A stretch of DNA of 64,000 bases from an uncultured Flavobacteriales bacterium (lineage in GTDB: Bacteria > Bacteroidota > Bacteroidia > Flavobacteriales_D > Crocinitomicaceae), in the NCBI GenBank assembly GCA_903935095.1, contig CAIZQH010000011.1, positions 45,853 to 109,852 of the forward strand. Direction: 5' to 3'. Position 1 is the first letter of the stretch. Every line of letters starts with the position of its first letter. This document shows, piece by piece, positions 25,863-34,535 of this stretch. The notes below the pieces were generated by a model, which was given only the letters and a program-made list of their open reading frames with translations, did no database searches and was not told where the DNA came from. A program made the translations under genes and the position numbers.

Positions 25863-26768
25863 ATGAAATTTAAAGACGCACAAGCTATTCAAACCATTGC
25901 TGCATTGCTCCATTGTCAAGTTATGGGGAATACGGCACAACTTGTCACGGGAATCAATGAAATTCATAGGGTTGAATCTGGTGACGTGGTGTTTGTTGAC
26001 CATCCAAAGTACTTTCAAAAAGCGCTGGAATCAGCTGCTAGCGTAGTCATCATCAACCAAGAAGTCGCTTGTCCCGAAGGAAAATCTTTGTTGATTCACC
26101 CGCATCCTTTTGACGCGTTTAATTACTTAGTTCAAACATTTAGTACGGAAGTTGAAATGAATGAACCTGTTGTCCATAAGTCTGCGACAATCGCGCCAAA
26201 TGTATTTCTTGGTAAAAACGTAGAGATTGGTGAAAATTGCGTGCTTTATGCAGGTGTATACATTGCGGACAACACGAGCATAGAAGCAAATGTAACCATC
26301 GGTCCAAATTCCGTAATTGGATATGATGCGTTTTATTATAAAAAAAAGGAAACTGGTTTTGACCGTTTGATTTCATGTGGAGGCGTGTATATTGAGTCCA
26401 ATGTGGAAATTGGTGCATTGTGTACCATCGATCGAGGTGTCACCGGAACAACACGCATTGGAATGGGAACAAAAATAGATAACCAAGTTCATGTCGGACA
26501 TGACACGCAAATCGGAAGAAACGTACTGATTGCTGCCGCATGTGGGATTTCAGGATGCGTTGAAATCGGAGATAACGCGACCATTTGGGGGCAAGTTGGA
26601 ATGGCTAGTGGAATTAAGATTGGTCAACACGCGACCATTCTTGGTCAATCTGGGGTGACAAAAAATGTTCCTGATGAAGCTGAATTTTTTGGGACTCCTG
26701 CTGGACCCGTAAAACATAAATTTAAGGAACTCGCATTTCTGAGAAATCAAGCTAAAATAGCGCCATGA
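25863..26768 (+). CDS. LpxD-like UDP-3-O-acylglucosamine N-acyltransferase
   Basis: 301 residues, somewhat shorter than the usual LpxD (about 340). The N-terminal domain (1-95) has the LpxD uridine-binding style (I-N-E-I-H-R-V-E-S-G-D-V-V-F-V-D). From about 100 come left-handed beta-helix hexapeptide repeats, e.g. I-G-E-N-C-V, I-E-A-N-V-T, I-G-P-N-S-V. The catalytic His is likely in V-H-V-G-H-D near 216. The enzyme adds a hydroxyacyl chain to lipid A precursor. No other lipid A gene is next to it, so it could be a second paralogue. It overlaps the phosphatase gene by four bases. Confidence 0.8.
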   Translation: MKFKDAQAIQTIAALLHCQVMGNTAQLVTGINEIHRVESGDVVFVDHPKYFQKALESAASVVIINQEVACPEGKSLLIHPHPFDAFNYLVQTFSTEVEMNEPVVHKSATIAPNVFLGKNVEIGENCVLYAGVYIADNTSIEANVTIGPNSVIGYDAFYYKKKETGFDRLISCGGVYIESNVEIGALCTIDRGVTGTTRIGMGTKIDNQVHVGHDTQIGRNVLIAAACGISGCVEIGDNATIWGQVGMASGIKIGQHATILGQSGVTKNVPDEAEFFGTPAGPVKHKFKELAFLRNQAKIAP

Positions 26769-27988
26769 GGTTCAACACGGGGAAAGAATTATTATCGCAA
26801 CTTGAATTGAAGGACAATCGCCTTCATTCCTTGTTGGAGATTACCAATGCCCTCAATTCCAATTTACCTGTCGAATCCTTGTTCAAAATATTCTCCTTTA
26901 TTCTCAAGGAACAACTTAGCTTTAGTCGATTTGTCTTGTTCATTCAAGAAGATGAATGGCATTGTCCAGTGAAGGTTGGCTACAAGGGAAGGGTGGACAT
27001 TCAATTAGTAGAAGACGAACTTTACCGTTTTAAAGAAATCACCTTGGTGGAATCTTCTAATTCCAGTTTGCTCAGTGATTTTCAAGCAGTCATCCCCGTT
27101 AGTCACCAAGGTAAACCACTGGCATATTTGCTCATTTCGACGATTGGCAAGAAAGAAGATCTGGAACCAGCGCACTTTTCCTTTGCGCAAACCTTAGCGA
27201 ACATCATTTCGGTTGCCGTAGAAAACAATAGGTTGGTGAAGCAGCACATCATCAAGGAACGCATTTCAAAGGAACTAGAATTAGCCTCCGAAATGCAAAA
27301 GATGCTGTTTCCTTCCGAATTGCCTTCCAATCGAAAAATGGACCTTTCTGGCCGATACATTCCTCGTCACGCAATTGGTGGAGATTACTATGATTTCATT
27401 CCACTTGGTGATGAAGAATACATTATTTGCATCGGAGATGTTAGCGGAAAAGGAATCTCTGCTGCCATGTTGATGGCTAATTTCCAAGCGACTATTCGGA
27501 CCTTGTTTAAGTACCAGCGATTTGAAATGTCGTTTTTGATGGAAGAATTAAATAAACTCGTCATGAAAAGCGCAAAGGGCGAGAAGTTCATTACCTTTTT
27601 CCTAGCGCATTATAACGCATATACACGCAAAATGACCTACGTGAACGCCGGACACAATCATCCTATTCTATTGAACGGCAGGAAAGTGACGATGTTAAAA
27701 GACGGCTGTATCGGACTAGGTATGTTGGACGAACTTCCCAGTATTAAGATCGGGAAATTGGTGTTGAATCCAAATACCACCTTTGTCTTATTCACCGATG
27801 GCGTGGTCGAACTGGAAAATGAAGCAGGTGAACAATTTGGCGTAGAACGACTCGTCAAAAATGTTCAAGCCTATTCTCCCTTAAAAATGGAGGATATGAA
27901 CAACATCATTTTCTCGAAACTCGAAGATTGGAAAGGTCCACTGAACTATGTAGATGATACAGCGATATTCAGCTGCAAGTTTTTCTGA
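26765..27988 (+). CDS. GAF-like sensor with SpoIIE/PP2C-type serine phosphatase
   Basis: 407 residues. A poorly conserved GAF-like domain (about 15-165) with N-terminal coiled coil, a helical linker R-I-S-K-E-L-E-L-A-S-E-M-Q-K-M-L-F-P that is common before such phosphatases, and a SpoIIE-like PP2C domain (about 190-407). Metal-binding Asp residues: G-G-D-Y-Y-D-F near 207, I-G-D-V-S-G-K-G near 225 and the late Y-V-D-D-T-A. These enzymes often dephosphorylate an anti-anti-sigma factor in partner-switching pathways; no anti-sigma or STAS gene is nearby. It is translationally coupled to the LpxD-like gene. Confidence 0.88.
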   Translation: MRFNTGKELLSQLELKDNRLHSLLEITNALNSNLPVESLFKIFSFILKEQLSFSRFVLFIQEDEWHCPVKVGYKGRVDIQLVEDELYRFKEITLVESSNSSLLSDFQAVIPVSHQGKPLAYLLISTIGKKEDLEPAHFSFAQTLANIISVAVENNRLVKQHIIKERISKELELASEMQKMLFPSELPSNRKMDLSGRYIPRHAIGGDYYDFIPLGDEEYIICIGDVSGKGISAAMLMANFQATIRTLFKYQRFEMSFLMEELNKLVMKSAKGEKFITFFLAHYNAYTRKMTYVNAGHNHPILLNGRKVTMLKDGCIGLGMLDELPSIKIGKLVLNPNTTFVLFTDGVVELENEAGEQFGVERLVKNVQAYSPLKMEDMNNIIFSKLEDWKGPLNYVDDTAIFSCKFF

Positions 27989-27991
27989 TGT

Positions 27992-29074
27992 TTATTTCCC
28001 AAACTGAAAACGGAGCGAAAATACGTGGGTGTAATAGTTGGTCTTTACATCCCCTAGTCTCGTAAAGGCATAATCTAACTGAACGTTTTTCAACTTCACT
28101 CCCATCCCCAGATTTGGTTGAATCCCCCAATAATGAGATTGATCAAAATTCGTAAACTGCTGAATGTTGGATACACCTCCACGCAGTTTAAACAGATTTT
28201 TATAATTCAAACATAGTCCTAGGTGCGGATCAAAAGAAGCGACATTGGTTCGTAGCAATACGTTACGTTTCCCATCAGTCGTCATGTCGACATCCAATTC
28301 TGCAGCTAGGTTTAGTCCTTTTTTTCCTAAGTTCGCATTTCCTGACACAGCAAAAATGAATCGCGGCAAGGTCAGTTCAATGCCATTCGTTGGAATGTCA
28401 TTTTGCGTCGCTTGAAAAACAGATTGCATTTCTGGAGTTAAGTCAAAAATCCATGCGTTAAAGGTAGAGGTGATGTCCCTAGCCATTAACCCAAATTTCC
28501 AATGCTTTGGCAAATGGTATTGCAAACCTGCGTCTAATCCAAATCCCCAGGAATGTGCAAAATCACCGATGTTTCGGTAAATGATTTTGGCGTTTCCACC
28601 AACACTCATTCCCTTAACTTTCATGCGTTTCGCATAAGATCCAATAAATGCATAATCTGCTGCTGTAAACAATTGAACATTGTCGTAATTCACGACCCCG
28701 TTGTTGTCAATTAATTGAGTCGTATTTGGAATGTCATCAACCCCGAATCGCATGAACGAAAATCCGACCACGTGGTCTTCGTCCAATTTATAACTATAAG
28801 CGACATGATCATATTTTGCAATTCCTGCGAAATATTCGGAGTGCATGAAACTCGCCTCCATTTTTGCTGATTGCTGAAGGAGTCCGGCCGGATTCCAATA
28901 CGTCGCATTTACGCCTTCTGTACTCGCTACGACTGCGTTTCCCATGGAAAATGCGTCAGCTCCTACACCGAGTGTTAAAAATTCATTGGAATATTTGGGA
29001 GCGATATCTCCTTGTGACCAGGCGAAAGAGCGAAGCAAACAGAATAAAAGCGCGGTGTAACAGAATGGATTCAT
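27992..29074 (-). CDS. PorV/PorQ-family outer-membrane protein (type IX secretion-associated)
   Basis: 360 residues with a signal peptide ending near W-S-Q. The segment G-V-G-A-D-A-F-S-M-G-N-A-V-V-A-S and Y-W-N-P-A-G-L near residue 60 is the signature of the PorV/PorQ (UPF0164) family, FadL-like barrels that assist the type IX secretion system. Alternating hydrophobic strands continue to the final Phe-rich R-F-Q-F-G-K. Length is closer to PorQ than to PorV, but the two cannot be separated with confidence here. It converges on the phosphatase gene (3 bp gap) and diverges from pssA. Confidence 0.8.
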   Translation of the reverse strand: MNPFCYTALLFCLLRSFAWSQGDIAPKYSNEFLTLGVGADAFSMGNAVVASTEGVNATYWNPAGLLQQSAKMEASFMHSEYFAGIAKYDHVAYSYKLDEDHVVGFSFMRFGVDDIPNTTQLIDNNGVVNYDNVQLFTAADYAFIGSYAKRMKVKGMSVGGNAKIIYRNIGDFAHSWGFGLDAGLQYHLPKHWKFGLMARDITSTFNAWIFDLTPEMQSVFQATQNDIPTNGIELTLPRFIFAVSGNANLGKKGLNLAAELDVDMTTDGKRNVLLRTNVASFDPHLGLCLNYKNLFKLRGGVSNIQQFTNFDQSHYWGIQPNLGMGVKLKNVQLDYAFTRLGDVKTNYYTHVFSLRFQFGK

Positions 29075-29181
29075 GTGACAATAACTTGTTTTTTTATTAA
29101 AAATTGTGCGATTTACACAAAACCAACAATAATTTCAGATCAAATTTCAGATTTATTCTAAATTTACCCCAAATATAAATC

Positions 29182-30018
29182 ATGTTTGGACTTGCTAATT
29201 TACTAACTGCCGCGAATTTATGTTGCGGAATCGTATCAATTATTTTCACTTTGAGTGGAAGGTTAGATTTAGCTGCCTTATTTTTGTTGTTTTCAGTCGT
29301 GGCAGATTTTGCCGACGGGTTTGTTGCAAGGCTAACCAAAACGAGTGGTGAACTGGGTAAACAATTGGACTCATTGGCTGATGTAGTTTCTTTCGGTGTG
29401 GCTCCAGGAATCTTTATGATGGTCATGATTGTTTTGGGAGTGGATTACAGCGCGGTAATTGATTTAAAACTAAGTAACTCCGTCGAAGACACACAAAAGT
29501 ATTTTGTTTTTAATCAAATTATGGCCTGGTTTGCTTCCTTGTCATACGACGTGGAAAATACCTTCCAAGCCTCCATAAAATACCTTCCTTTTACGGCATT
29601 AATGATTCCTTTCCTGTCCATGTTTCGCTTGGCGAAATTCAATATTGATTCACGTCAAAGCGATAAATTTATTGGTGTCCCAACACCCTTGAGCACCTTC
29701 TTTTTCTTGTTTTTTCCTTTATATTTTTGGTATCAAAAAGAAAACTGGGGACATCAAAGCGACTTTATTTATGGCTTATTTGATTGTTATACCCTTGCCG
29801 CGATTTGCATTTTATTCTCTTTTTTGATGATTGCACCCATTCCACTCATCGCATTGAAGTTTAAATCTTGGCACTGGCGAGAAAATACCTATCGCTATAT
29901 ACTTGTTATCATTTCGTTGATAAGTATTCCCATTTTCTTTATCTGGTCGATACCAATAATTGTAATTTTGTACCTGATTTTATCCATCATTGAACACAAT
30001 CAAAGTAAAAAAACATGA
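29182..30018 (+). CDS. pssA: CDP-diacylglycerol-serine O-phosphatidyltransferase
   Basis: 278-residue inner-membrane enzyme making phosphatidylserine, precursor of phosphatidylethanolamine. The CDP-alcohol phosphotransferase motif is complete: D-G-x2-A-R-x8-G-x3-D-x3-D at about 47-70 (D-G-F-V-A-R ... G-K-Q-L-D-S-L-A-D). Six to eight hydrophobic segments follow. The C-terminus ends in a short charged tail. Its stop overlaps purS by four bases, an unexpected pairing of phospholipid and purine genes. Confidence 0.92.
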   Translation: MFGLANLLTAANLCCGIVSIIFTLSGRLDLAALFLLFSVVADFADGFVARLTKTSGELGKQLDSLADVVSFGVAPGIFMMVMIVLGVDYSAVIDLKLSNSVEDTQKYFVFNQIMAWFASLSYDVENTFQASIKYLPFTALMIPFLSMFRLAKFNIDSRQSDKFIGVPTPLSTFFFLFFPLYFWYQKENWGHQSDFIYGLFDCYTLAAICILFSFLMIAPIPLIALKFKSWHWRENTYRYILVIISLISIPIFFIWSIPIIVILYLILSIIEHNQSKKT

Positions 30019-30266
30019 AATTCAAAGCTGAAATTGATGTAATGCCGCTAGATGCACTTCTAGACCCACAGGGGAAAGCAGTCTCTCAATCCATGAAAAA
30101 CATTGGTCTTTCCGAAATTGAAGGTGTGCGCATCGGAAAACACATTCGCTTATTTATTGAAGCTGATTCTAAAGCAGCTGCAGAAGAGAAAGTAACCTTG
30201 GCTTGTCAAAAGATGCTGGCAAATCAAATTATGGAAAGTTTCCACTTCACGGTTACAGAGGCGTAA
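30015..30266 (+). CDS. purS: Phosphoribosylformylglycinamidine synthase subunit PurS
   Basis: 83 residues. PurS is the small structural subunit that lets PurQ pass ammonia to PurL in the split FGAM synthase. Visible features: K-A-E-I-D-V-M at the first strand, L-L-D-P-Q-G-K-A-V near 16, V-R-I-G-K-H-I-R-L near 39 and the C-terminal helix with M-L-A-N-Q-I-M-E-S-F. It starts within the stop of pssA and ends 1 bp before the dehydrogenase gene. purQ is at 56864 in this window and purL is not in it, so the complex's genes are scattered. Confidence 0.9.
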   Translation: MKFKAEIDVMPLDALLDPQGKAVSQSMKNIGLSEIEGVRIGKHIRLFIEADSKAAAEEKVTLACQKMLANQIMESFHFTVTEA

Positions 30267-30267
30267 G

Positions 30268-31701
30268 ATGTCTGTAGGTTTCCGAACCTTTAATCCAACT
30301 CTGAACACCTGGAATGATGAAGTATATGTGCGTACTTCTGAAAACGAGGTGAATCAAAAACTCAAGCTTCTTCCCTCTGCCCAAGATTCGTATAGACGTC
30401 TTTCGGTCCTGAACCGTGCAGATTATTTGCATGCCATTCATCGATCACTGCAAAAAAGGATGGGGATCATTAAAGACTTCTACCTCAAAGAAAGTGGACT
30501 TTCCGAGAGCAGATTTGAAACGGAATGGAAGCGAACACTCGATACAATTATCCTTTTTGAGCAATACCTCCGAAGTCACCCGTCGTTCGAAAAAAAGGGA
30601 TATTTACCGACTGATTCCATTCAGATGCGGAAAGCAGCCTTACCGATTGGACCCATACTTGTGTTAGGGTCGAGTAATTTTCCACTCGCCTATTCCACTG
30701 TTGGCGGAGACACCGTTGCCGCATTCGCAGCAGGATGTTGCGTCATTGTCAAAGCCCATCCCATGCATGCCGGAACAAGTTCTGTTGTAGCCGCATGTAT
30801 CGAAGAGGCAAGAAAAACACTAAATTTACCCGAAGGATTATTCACACATATTTTGGATGACGGCATTGGACTTGCTCAACAACTGTGTCTAGATGAACGC
30901 ATTCAAGGAATCGGTTTTACTGGAAGTTTTAAAGGTGGGAAAGCGCTCATGGATTTAGCACAAACCCGAAAAAACCCGATACCTGTTTTCGCTGAAATGG
31001 GAAGCGTTAATCCAGTCATTATACTTCAAGACTTGAGCACAGATCAACAGCAACACGCGGCTAAGAAACTTGCCTTTTCAATTGGCAACGACGCAGGACA
31101 ATTCTGTACGAAGCCAGGATTAATTTTTATTCCCAAAGGAGAAATGGGATCGTCGTTTTTAACCCTACTCATCCAGGCATTTAGTGAAATTTCACCTGTT
31201 CCGATGTTACACCCACGCATCCACGAAAATTTTGATAAACGCAGAATAGATGTTATTTCATTGAAAGGCGTGCAGCATCATACACATCAGGGAGCATTAA
31301 ATGGAATTGAGGGAAGATGTACACTTGCTGAAACAGAAATGTCCATATTTCTTCAATCGCAGTCCATGCACGAAGAAGTTTTTGGTCCGTTTAGCCTAAT
31401 TGTTAGGTATGAAAATAGTGAAGAACTAAGAACAGGAATTCAAACGCTTTCCGGACAACTGACAGGTAGTCTATTTTATGGAAATCACTCCGGACTAGTA
31501 GATGAATGGATTCATTTACTCACTGATAAAGTAGGACGAATTGTTTTGAATGATGTACCAACCGGTGTGCGGGTAATGGAAACAATGCACCATGGCGGAC
31601 CTTTTCCAGCAAGCAGTGACGCAAGATTTACAGCCGTTGGTACAGACAGTATGTTGCGATTTCAAAAGTATGTAACTATTCAGCAACAAAACATAACTTG
31701 A
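30268..31701 (+). CDS. Aldehyde dehydrogenase, 2-oxoglutarate-semialdehyde type
   Basis: 477-residue NAD(P)-dependent aldehyde dehydrogenase. It carries P-I-G-P-I-L-V-L-G-S-S-N-F-P-L near residue 130, V-K-A-H-P near 168 (cofactor Lys), G-F-T-G-S near 218, catalytic Glu in F-A-E-M-G-S-V-N-P near 244 and catalytic Cys in G-Q-F-C-T-K-P-G near 280. The combination A-E-M-G-S-V-N-P and G-Q-F-C-T-K-P-G matches the alpha-ketoglutaric semialdehyde (2,5-dioxovalerate) dehydrogenase group, also used in hydroxyproline or sugar-acid breakdown. No pathway partners are adjacent, so the substrate remains open. It starts 1 bp after purS. Confidence 0.85.
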   Translation: MSVGFRTFNPTLNTWNDEVYVRTSENEVNQKLKLLPSAQDSYRRLSVLNRADYLHAIHRSLQKRMGIIKDFYLKESGLSESRFETEWKRTLDTIILFEQYLRSHPSFEKKGYLPTDSIQMRKAALPIGPILVLGSSNFPLAYSTVGGDTVAAFAAGCCVIVKAHPMHAGTSSVVAACIEEARKTLNLPEGLFTHILDDGIGLAQQLCLDERIQGIGFTGSFKGGKALMDLAQTRKNPIPVFAEMGSVNPVIILQDLSTDQQQHAAKKLAFSIGNDAGQFCTKPGLIFIPKGEMGSSFLTLLIQAFSEISPVPMLHPRIHENFDKRRIDVISLKGVQHHTHQGALNGIEGRCTLAETEMSIFLQSQSMHEEVFGPFSLIVRYENSEELRTGIQTLSGQLTGSLFYGNHSGLVDEWIHLLTDKVGRIVLNDVPTGVRVMETMHHGGPFPASSDARFTAVGTDSMLRFQKYVTIQQQNIT

Positions 31702-31740
31702 AAAAGAAGATTTATCGTAATTTTGAGTAAAATTTCTATT

Positions 31741-32700
31741 ATGGAAGATCAACAAACACCAAAAAATTCAAACGGCTTATACCTTGGATTTATTTTCATT
31801 TTACTTATTGGAATTGCTTCATTAGCCTTCGCATGGTCGGCTCAACGAACGAAACTCAATCAATGCCAAAATGAAAATGCGCAATTAATCAACGACATGG
31901 CGAGCATGGAGGATATGCTTGGGGGATATGTGAATGTGGGGGATCTCTCCAAAGATTTGAAGAAAGATTTTCGAAACATGCTCGATAATTACGACAAGTT
32001 AATCCAAATGGATGCGTCCAAAGCAGATTCCTTGAACAAGCAGAAAGACCGCATCAATGGCCTTTTGAAAAAAGTGGAGAGTGGTAAATTGAGTTACCGT
32101 GAATTAATGAAGGTCCGCAAAGAAAATGAAACCTTACGAGGAATTATGCGAAGCTATGTTCGCACCATCGATTCCTTGAATACGCTAAACATCAAAATTG
32201 GAACTGAATTGGTGGAAACATCGGCTAAGCTTAGTTCGACATCCTCGGAACGAGATGAATACCGAAAAGCAGCGGAAACGAGTCAGCAGCAAGTTAAAAA
32301 AGGAAGCAAACTACAAGCCTACAACATTCAATCAACGGCCTTGAGACTGAAGCTAAACAACATGCCAGAGCCGACGGACAAAGCGAAAAATGCAGTTCAA
32401 ATCAAAAGTAGCTTTACCCTTTCGGAGAACATCCTTGCAAATGCCGGTAAAAAAGTTGTTTATATGCAGATTATAGCACCAGATGGACAAACACTACAAT
32501 CGAAGGCAAACTACCTATTGGAGACGGAAAACGGTAGCGTAGCATATTCAGAACGCAAAGAAATTGACTACCAGAATGAAGCCATTGACCTGACGATTTA
32601 CTACAGTATCAAAGGCGAAGGATTACAAAAAGGAGCTTACAAAGTGAGCATCTTTTGTGACGGTAATTTGATCGGAACAGATGGTTTCTCATTAAAATAA
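31741..32700 (+). CDS. Membrane-anchored coiled-coil protein, function unknown
   Basis: 319 residues from ATG 31741; the -7 element TAATTTTG (31718-31725) rules out an upstream in-frame TTG at 31723. One transmembrane helix at about 14-35, then a long charged coiled coil (about 40-195) and a C-terminal globular domain (about 200-319) rich in beta strands, ending G-T-D-G-F-S-L-K. It should lie in the periplasm anchored to the inner membrane. I do not recognise a named family, though the layout is common in Flavobacteriales. It lies 3 bp before the crotonase gene. Confidence 0.7.
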   Translation: MEDQQTPKNSNGLYLGFIFILLIGIASLAFAWSAQRTKLNQCQNENAQLINDMASMEDMLGGYVNVGDLSKDLKKDFRNMLDNYDKLIQMDASKADSLNKQKDRINGLLKKVESGKLSYRELMKVRKENETLRGIMRSYVRTIDSLNTLNIKIGTELVETSAKLSSTSSERDEYRKAAETSQQQVKKGSKLQAYNIQSTALRLKLNNMPEPTDKAKNAVQIKSSFTLSENILANAGKKVVYMQIIAPDGQTLQSKANYLLETENGSVAYSERKEIDYQNEAIDLTIYYSIKGEGLQKGAYKVSIFCDGNLIGTDGFSLK

Positions 32701-32703
32701 CTC

Positions 32704-33474
32704 ATGGAGGCAAGAGAACAAGGATTTGTTGATGTAGAAATTAACTCCAATGGATTAGGCACGGTTACTTTCGGGCATCCCATGAGCAATTCATTACCTG
32801 GTAAGGTATTAAGAAAGCTCGCTCAAACAATTACAGATCTTGGTAACAATATGGACGTACGCGTCATCCTATTGAAGTCTGAAGGTGAACGAGCGTTCTG
32901 CGCTGGAGCTAGTTTTGATGAATTAATCGCTATTGAGGACCTACAAACAGGACATGAATTTTTCTCAGGTTTTGCCGGCGTCATTAATGCATGCCGCAAA
33001 TGTCCAAAATTCATTATCGGAAGAGTACAAGGAAAAGCAGTTGGTGGTGGTGTTGGAATTGCTTCATCCGTAGACTATTGTTTTGCAACAACACGTGCTG
33101 AAGTGAAATTATCCGAGTTAGCGGTCGGAATCGGTCCATTTGTTGTTGGTCCAGCAGTTGAGCGCAAAATCGGATTAGCAGCCATGAGTGAATTAGCCAT
33201 CAACGCGACGGAATGGCGATCAGCGGCATGGGCAAAAGAAAAAGGACTTTACACCGATATTTATGAAGATGTAGCGTCCATGGATTTGGAAATTCAACGC
33301 TTAATCACTCAATTGATCTCTTCTAATCCAGAGGCGATGTCCGAATTGAAGCAAATTTTCTGGCAAGGAACAGCACATTGGGATCAACTTTTAATGGATC
33401 GCGCTGCAATTAGTGGTCGACTCGTATTAAGTGAGTTCACAAGAAATGCGATTTCTGCATTTAAAGCGAAATAA
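32704..33474 (+). CDS. Enoyl-CoA hydratase/isomerase family protein
   Basis: 256-residue crotonase-fold protein. The oxyanion-hole segments are A-F-C-A-G-A-S-F-D-E-L near 66 and G-K-A-V-G-G-G-V-G-I-A near 112; L-S-E-L-A-V-G-I-G-P near 140 supplies the first catalytic Glu. The region where hydratases carry the second Glu reads G-P-F-V-V-G-P-A-V, so hydratase activity is not certain and isomerase or another CoA reaction is possible. It probably acts in fatty- or amino-acid catabolism. It seems to share an operon with the coiled-coil gene before it. Confidence 0.85.
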   Translation: MEAREQGFVDVEINSNGLGTVTFGHPMSNSLPGKVLRKLAQTITDLGNNMDVRVILLKSEGERAFCAGASFDELIAIEDLQTGHEFFSGFAGVINACRKCPKFIIGRVQGKAVGGGVGIASSVDYCFATTRAEVKLSELAVGIGPFVVGPAVERKIGLAAMSELAINATEWRSAAWAKEKGLYTDIYEDVASMDLEIQRLITQLISSNPEAMSELKQIFWQGTAHWDQLLMDRAAISGRLVLSEFTRNAISAFKAK

Positions 33475-33497
33475 ATTCTTCTTTTTTTCACTTTTCC

Positions 33498-33528
33498 TTT
33501 GTATTTAATCACAATAGTTGTATCTTTG
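33498..33528 (+). promoter_or_regulatory. Full -33/-7 promoter of rplM-rpsI
   Basis: TTTG at 33498-33501, 19-bp spacer, TATCTTTG at 33521-33528: same geometry as the rpmB promoter. It leaves about 40 bases of leader before the GTG of rplM. Confidence 0.85.
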
Positions 33529-33576
33529 CACCCCTAATTTTAGGGTTTATTCGTTTTTTATTTAATAAAAAGTACC

Positions 33577-34032
33577 GTGAATACATTAAGTTACAGAACG
33601 TTATCTGGCAACACTGAAACCGCAGACAAAAAGTGGTTTGTTGTAGATGCAGAAGGTCAAACAGTAGGTAGATTAGCTAGTAAAGTGGCTAAAATCATCC
33701 GAGGAAAATACAAAACTTGTTATACTCCGCATGCGGATTGTGGCGACAATGTAATTGTCATCAATGCAGAGAAAGTTGCATTTTCAGGAACGAAGTTAGA
33801 GGACAAGGAATACGTACGTTTCTCTGGTTATCCAGGTGGACAACGTTTCACGAAAGCTGAAGACATGTTAAAAAAACACCCTGAGCGCTTAATAGAGAAA
33901 GCGATAAAAGGAATGTTGCCCAAAAACACACTTGGTCGTAAATTATACACCAATTTAAAAGTTTATACCGGGACTGAGCACAAACACGAAGCGCAGCAAC
34001 CCCAGTTATTAAATCTTGATACACTCAAATAA
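33577..34032 (+). CDS. rplM: 50S ribosomal protein L13
   Basis: 151 residues from GTG 33577. Contains [15 protein letters not shown] near 20, [10 protein letters not shown] near 57, the signature R-F-S-G-Y-P-G-G near 83 and a C-terminal [12 protein letters not shown]. First gene of the translation cluster; rpsI follows after 5 bp. Confidence 0.97.
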   Translation: MNTLSYRTLSGNTETADKKWFVVDAEGQTVGRLASKVAKIIRGKYKTCYTPHADCGDNVIVINAEKVAFSGTKLEDKEYVRFSGYPGGQRFTKAEDMLKKHPERLIEKAIKGMLPKNTLGRKLYTNLKVYTGTEHKHEAQQPQLLNLDTLK

Positions 34033-34037
34033 GAATT

Positions 34038-34424
34038 ATGGAAATAATTAATGCTTTAGGAAGAAGAAAAACAGCAGTTGCTCGTGTTTACATGTCAAAA
34101 GGTAGCGGGAAAATCGTTGTGAATAAAAAAGAAATGAAGGTAATGTTTCCAATTGATGTACTTCAAGGAAAAATCAACCAACCCTTTATTTTAACAGATA
34201 CTGTAGGTCAATTCGACATCAAAGTAAATGTAATGGGTGGTGGGATTAATGGTCAAGCAGAAGCAATTCGTTTGGGTATTTCCAGAGCACTTGTTGAGTT
34301 ATCTGCAGATTACAAACCATTATTGAAAGCAGAAGGCTTGATGACACGTGACCCGAGAATGGTTGAACGTAAGAAACCAGGTCAACCGAAAGCACGTAAG
34401 AAATTCCAGTTCTCGAAACGTTAA
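34038..34424 (+). CDS. rpsI: 30S ribosomal protein S9
   Basis: 128 residues. [11 protein letters not shown] at the start, [18 protein letters not shown] near 74 and the basic tail ending Q-F-S-K-R that reaches the ribosomal P site. Normal length. rplM-rpsI is a universal bacterial pair. Confidence 0.97.
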   Translation: MEIINALGRRKTAVARVYMSKGSGKIVVNKKEMKVMFPIDVLQGKINQPFILTDTVGQFDIKVNVMGGGINGQAEAIRLGISRALVELSADYKPLLKAEGLMTRDPRMVERKKPGQPKARKKFQFSKR

Positions 34425-34441
34425 TTTTCAAGAATTAGGTT

Positions 34442-34502
34442 GTTTAGCATCCAAACGTCGGAGTACCTACAATCATTGGTTGTCCCTCCTTCGTTGCTTA
34501 AC
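34442..34502 (+). promoter_or_regulatory. Structured leader before rpsB
   Basis: The 111 bp between rpsI and rpsB contain a three-part fold: outer stem GTTTAGCA (34442-34449) with TGCTTAAC (34495-34502), 7 of 8 pairs; middle stem CGTCGGAG (34456-34463) with CTCCTTCG (34486-34493), 6 of 8; and hairpin ACAATC-ATT-GGTTGT (34469-34483). No T run follows, so it does not look like a terminator. A site for feedback by S2 is a reasonable guess. Confidence 0.4.
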
Positions 34503-34535
34503 TCATTATATTAGGAACGTAAACAAAAACAAAAT

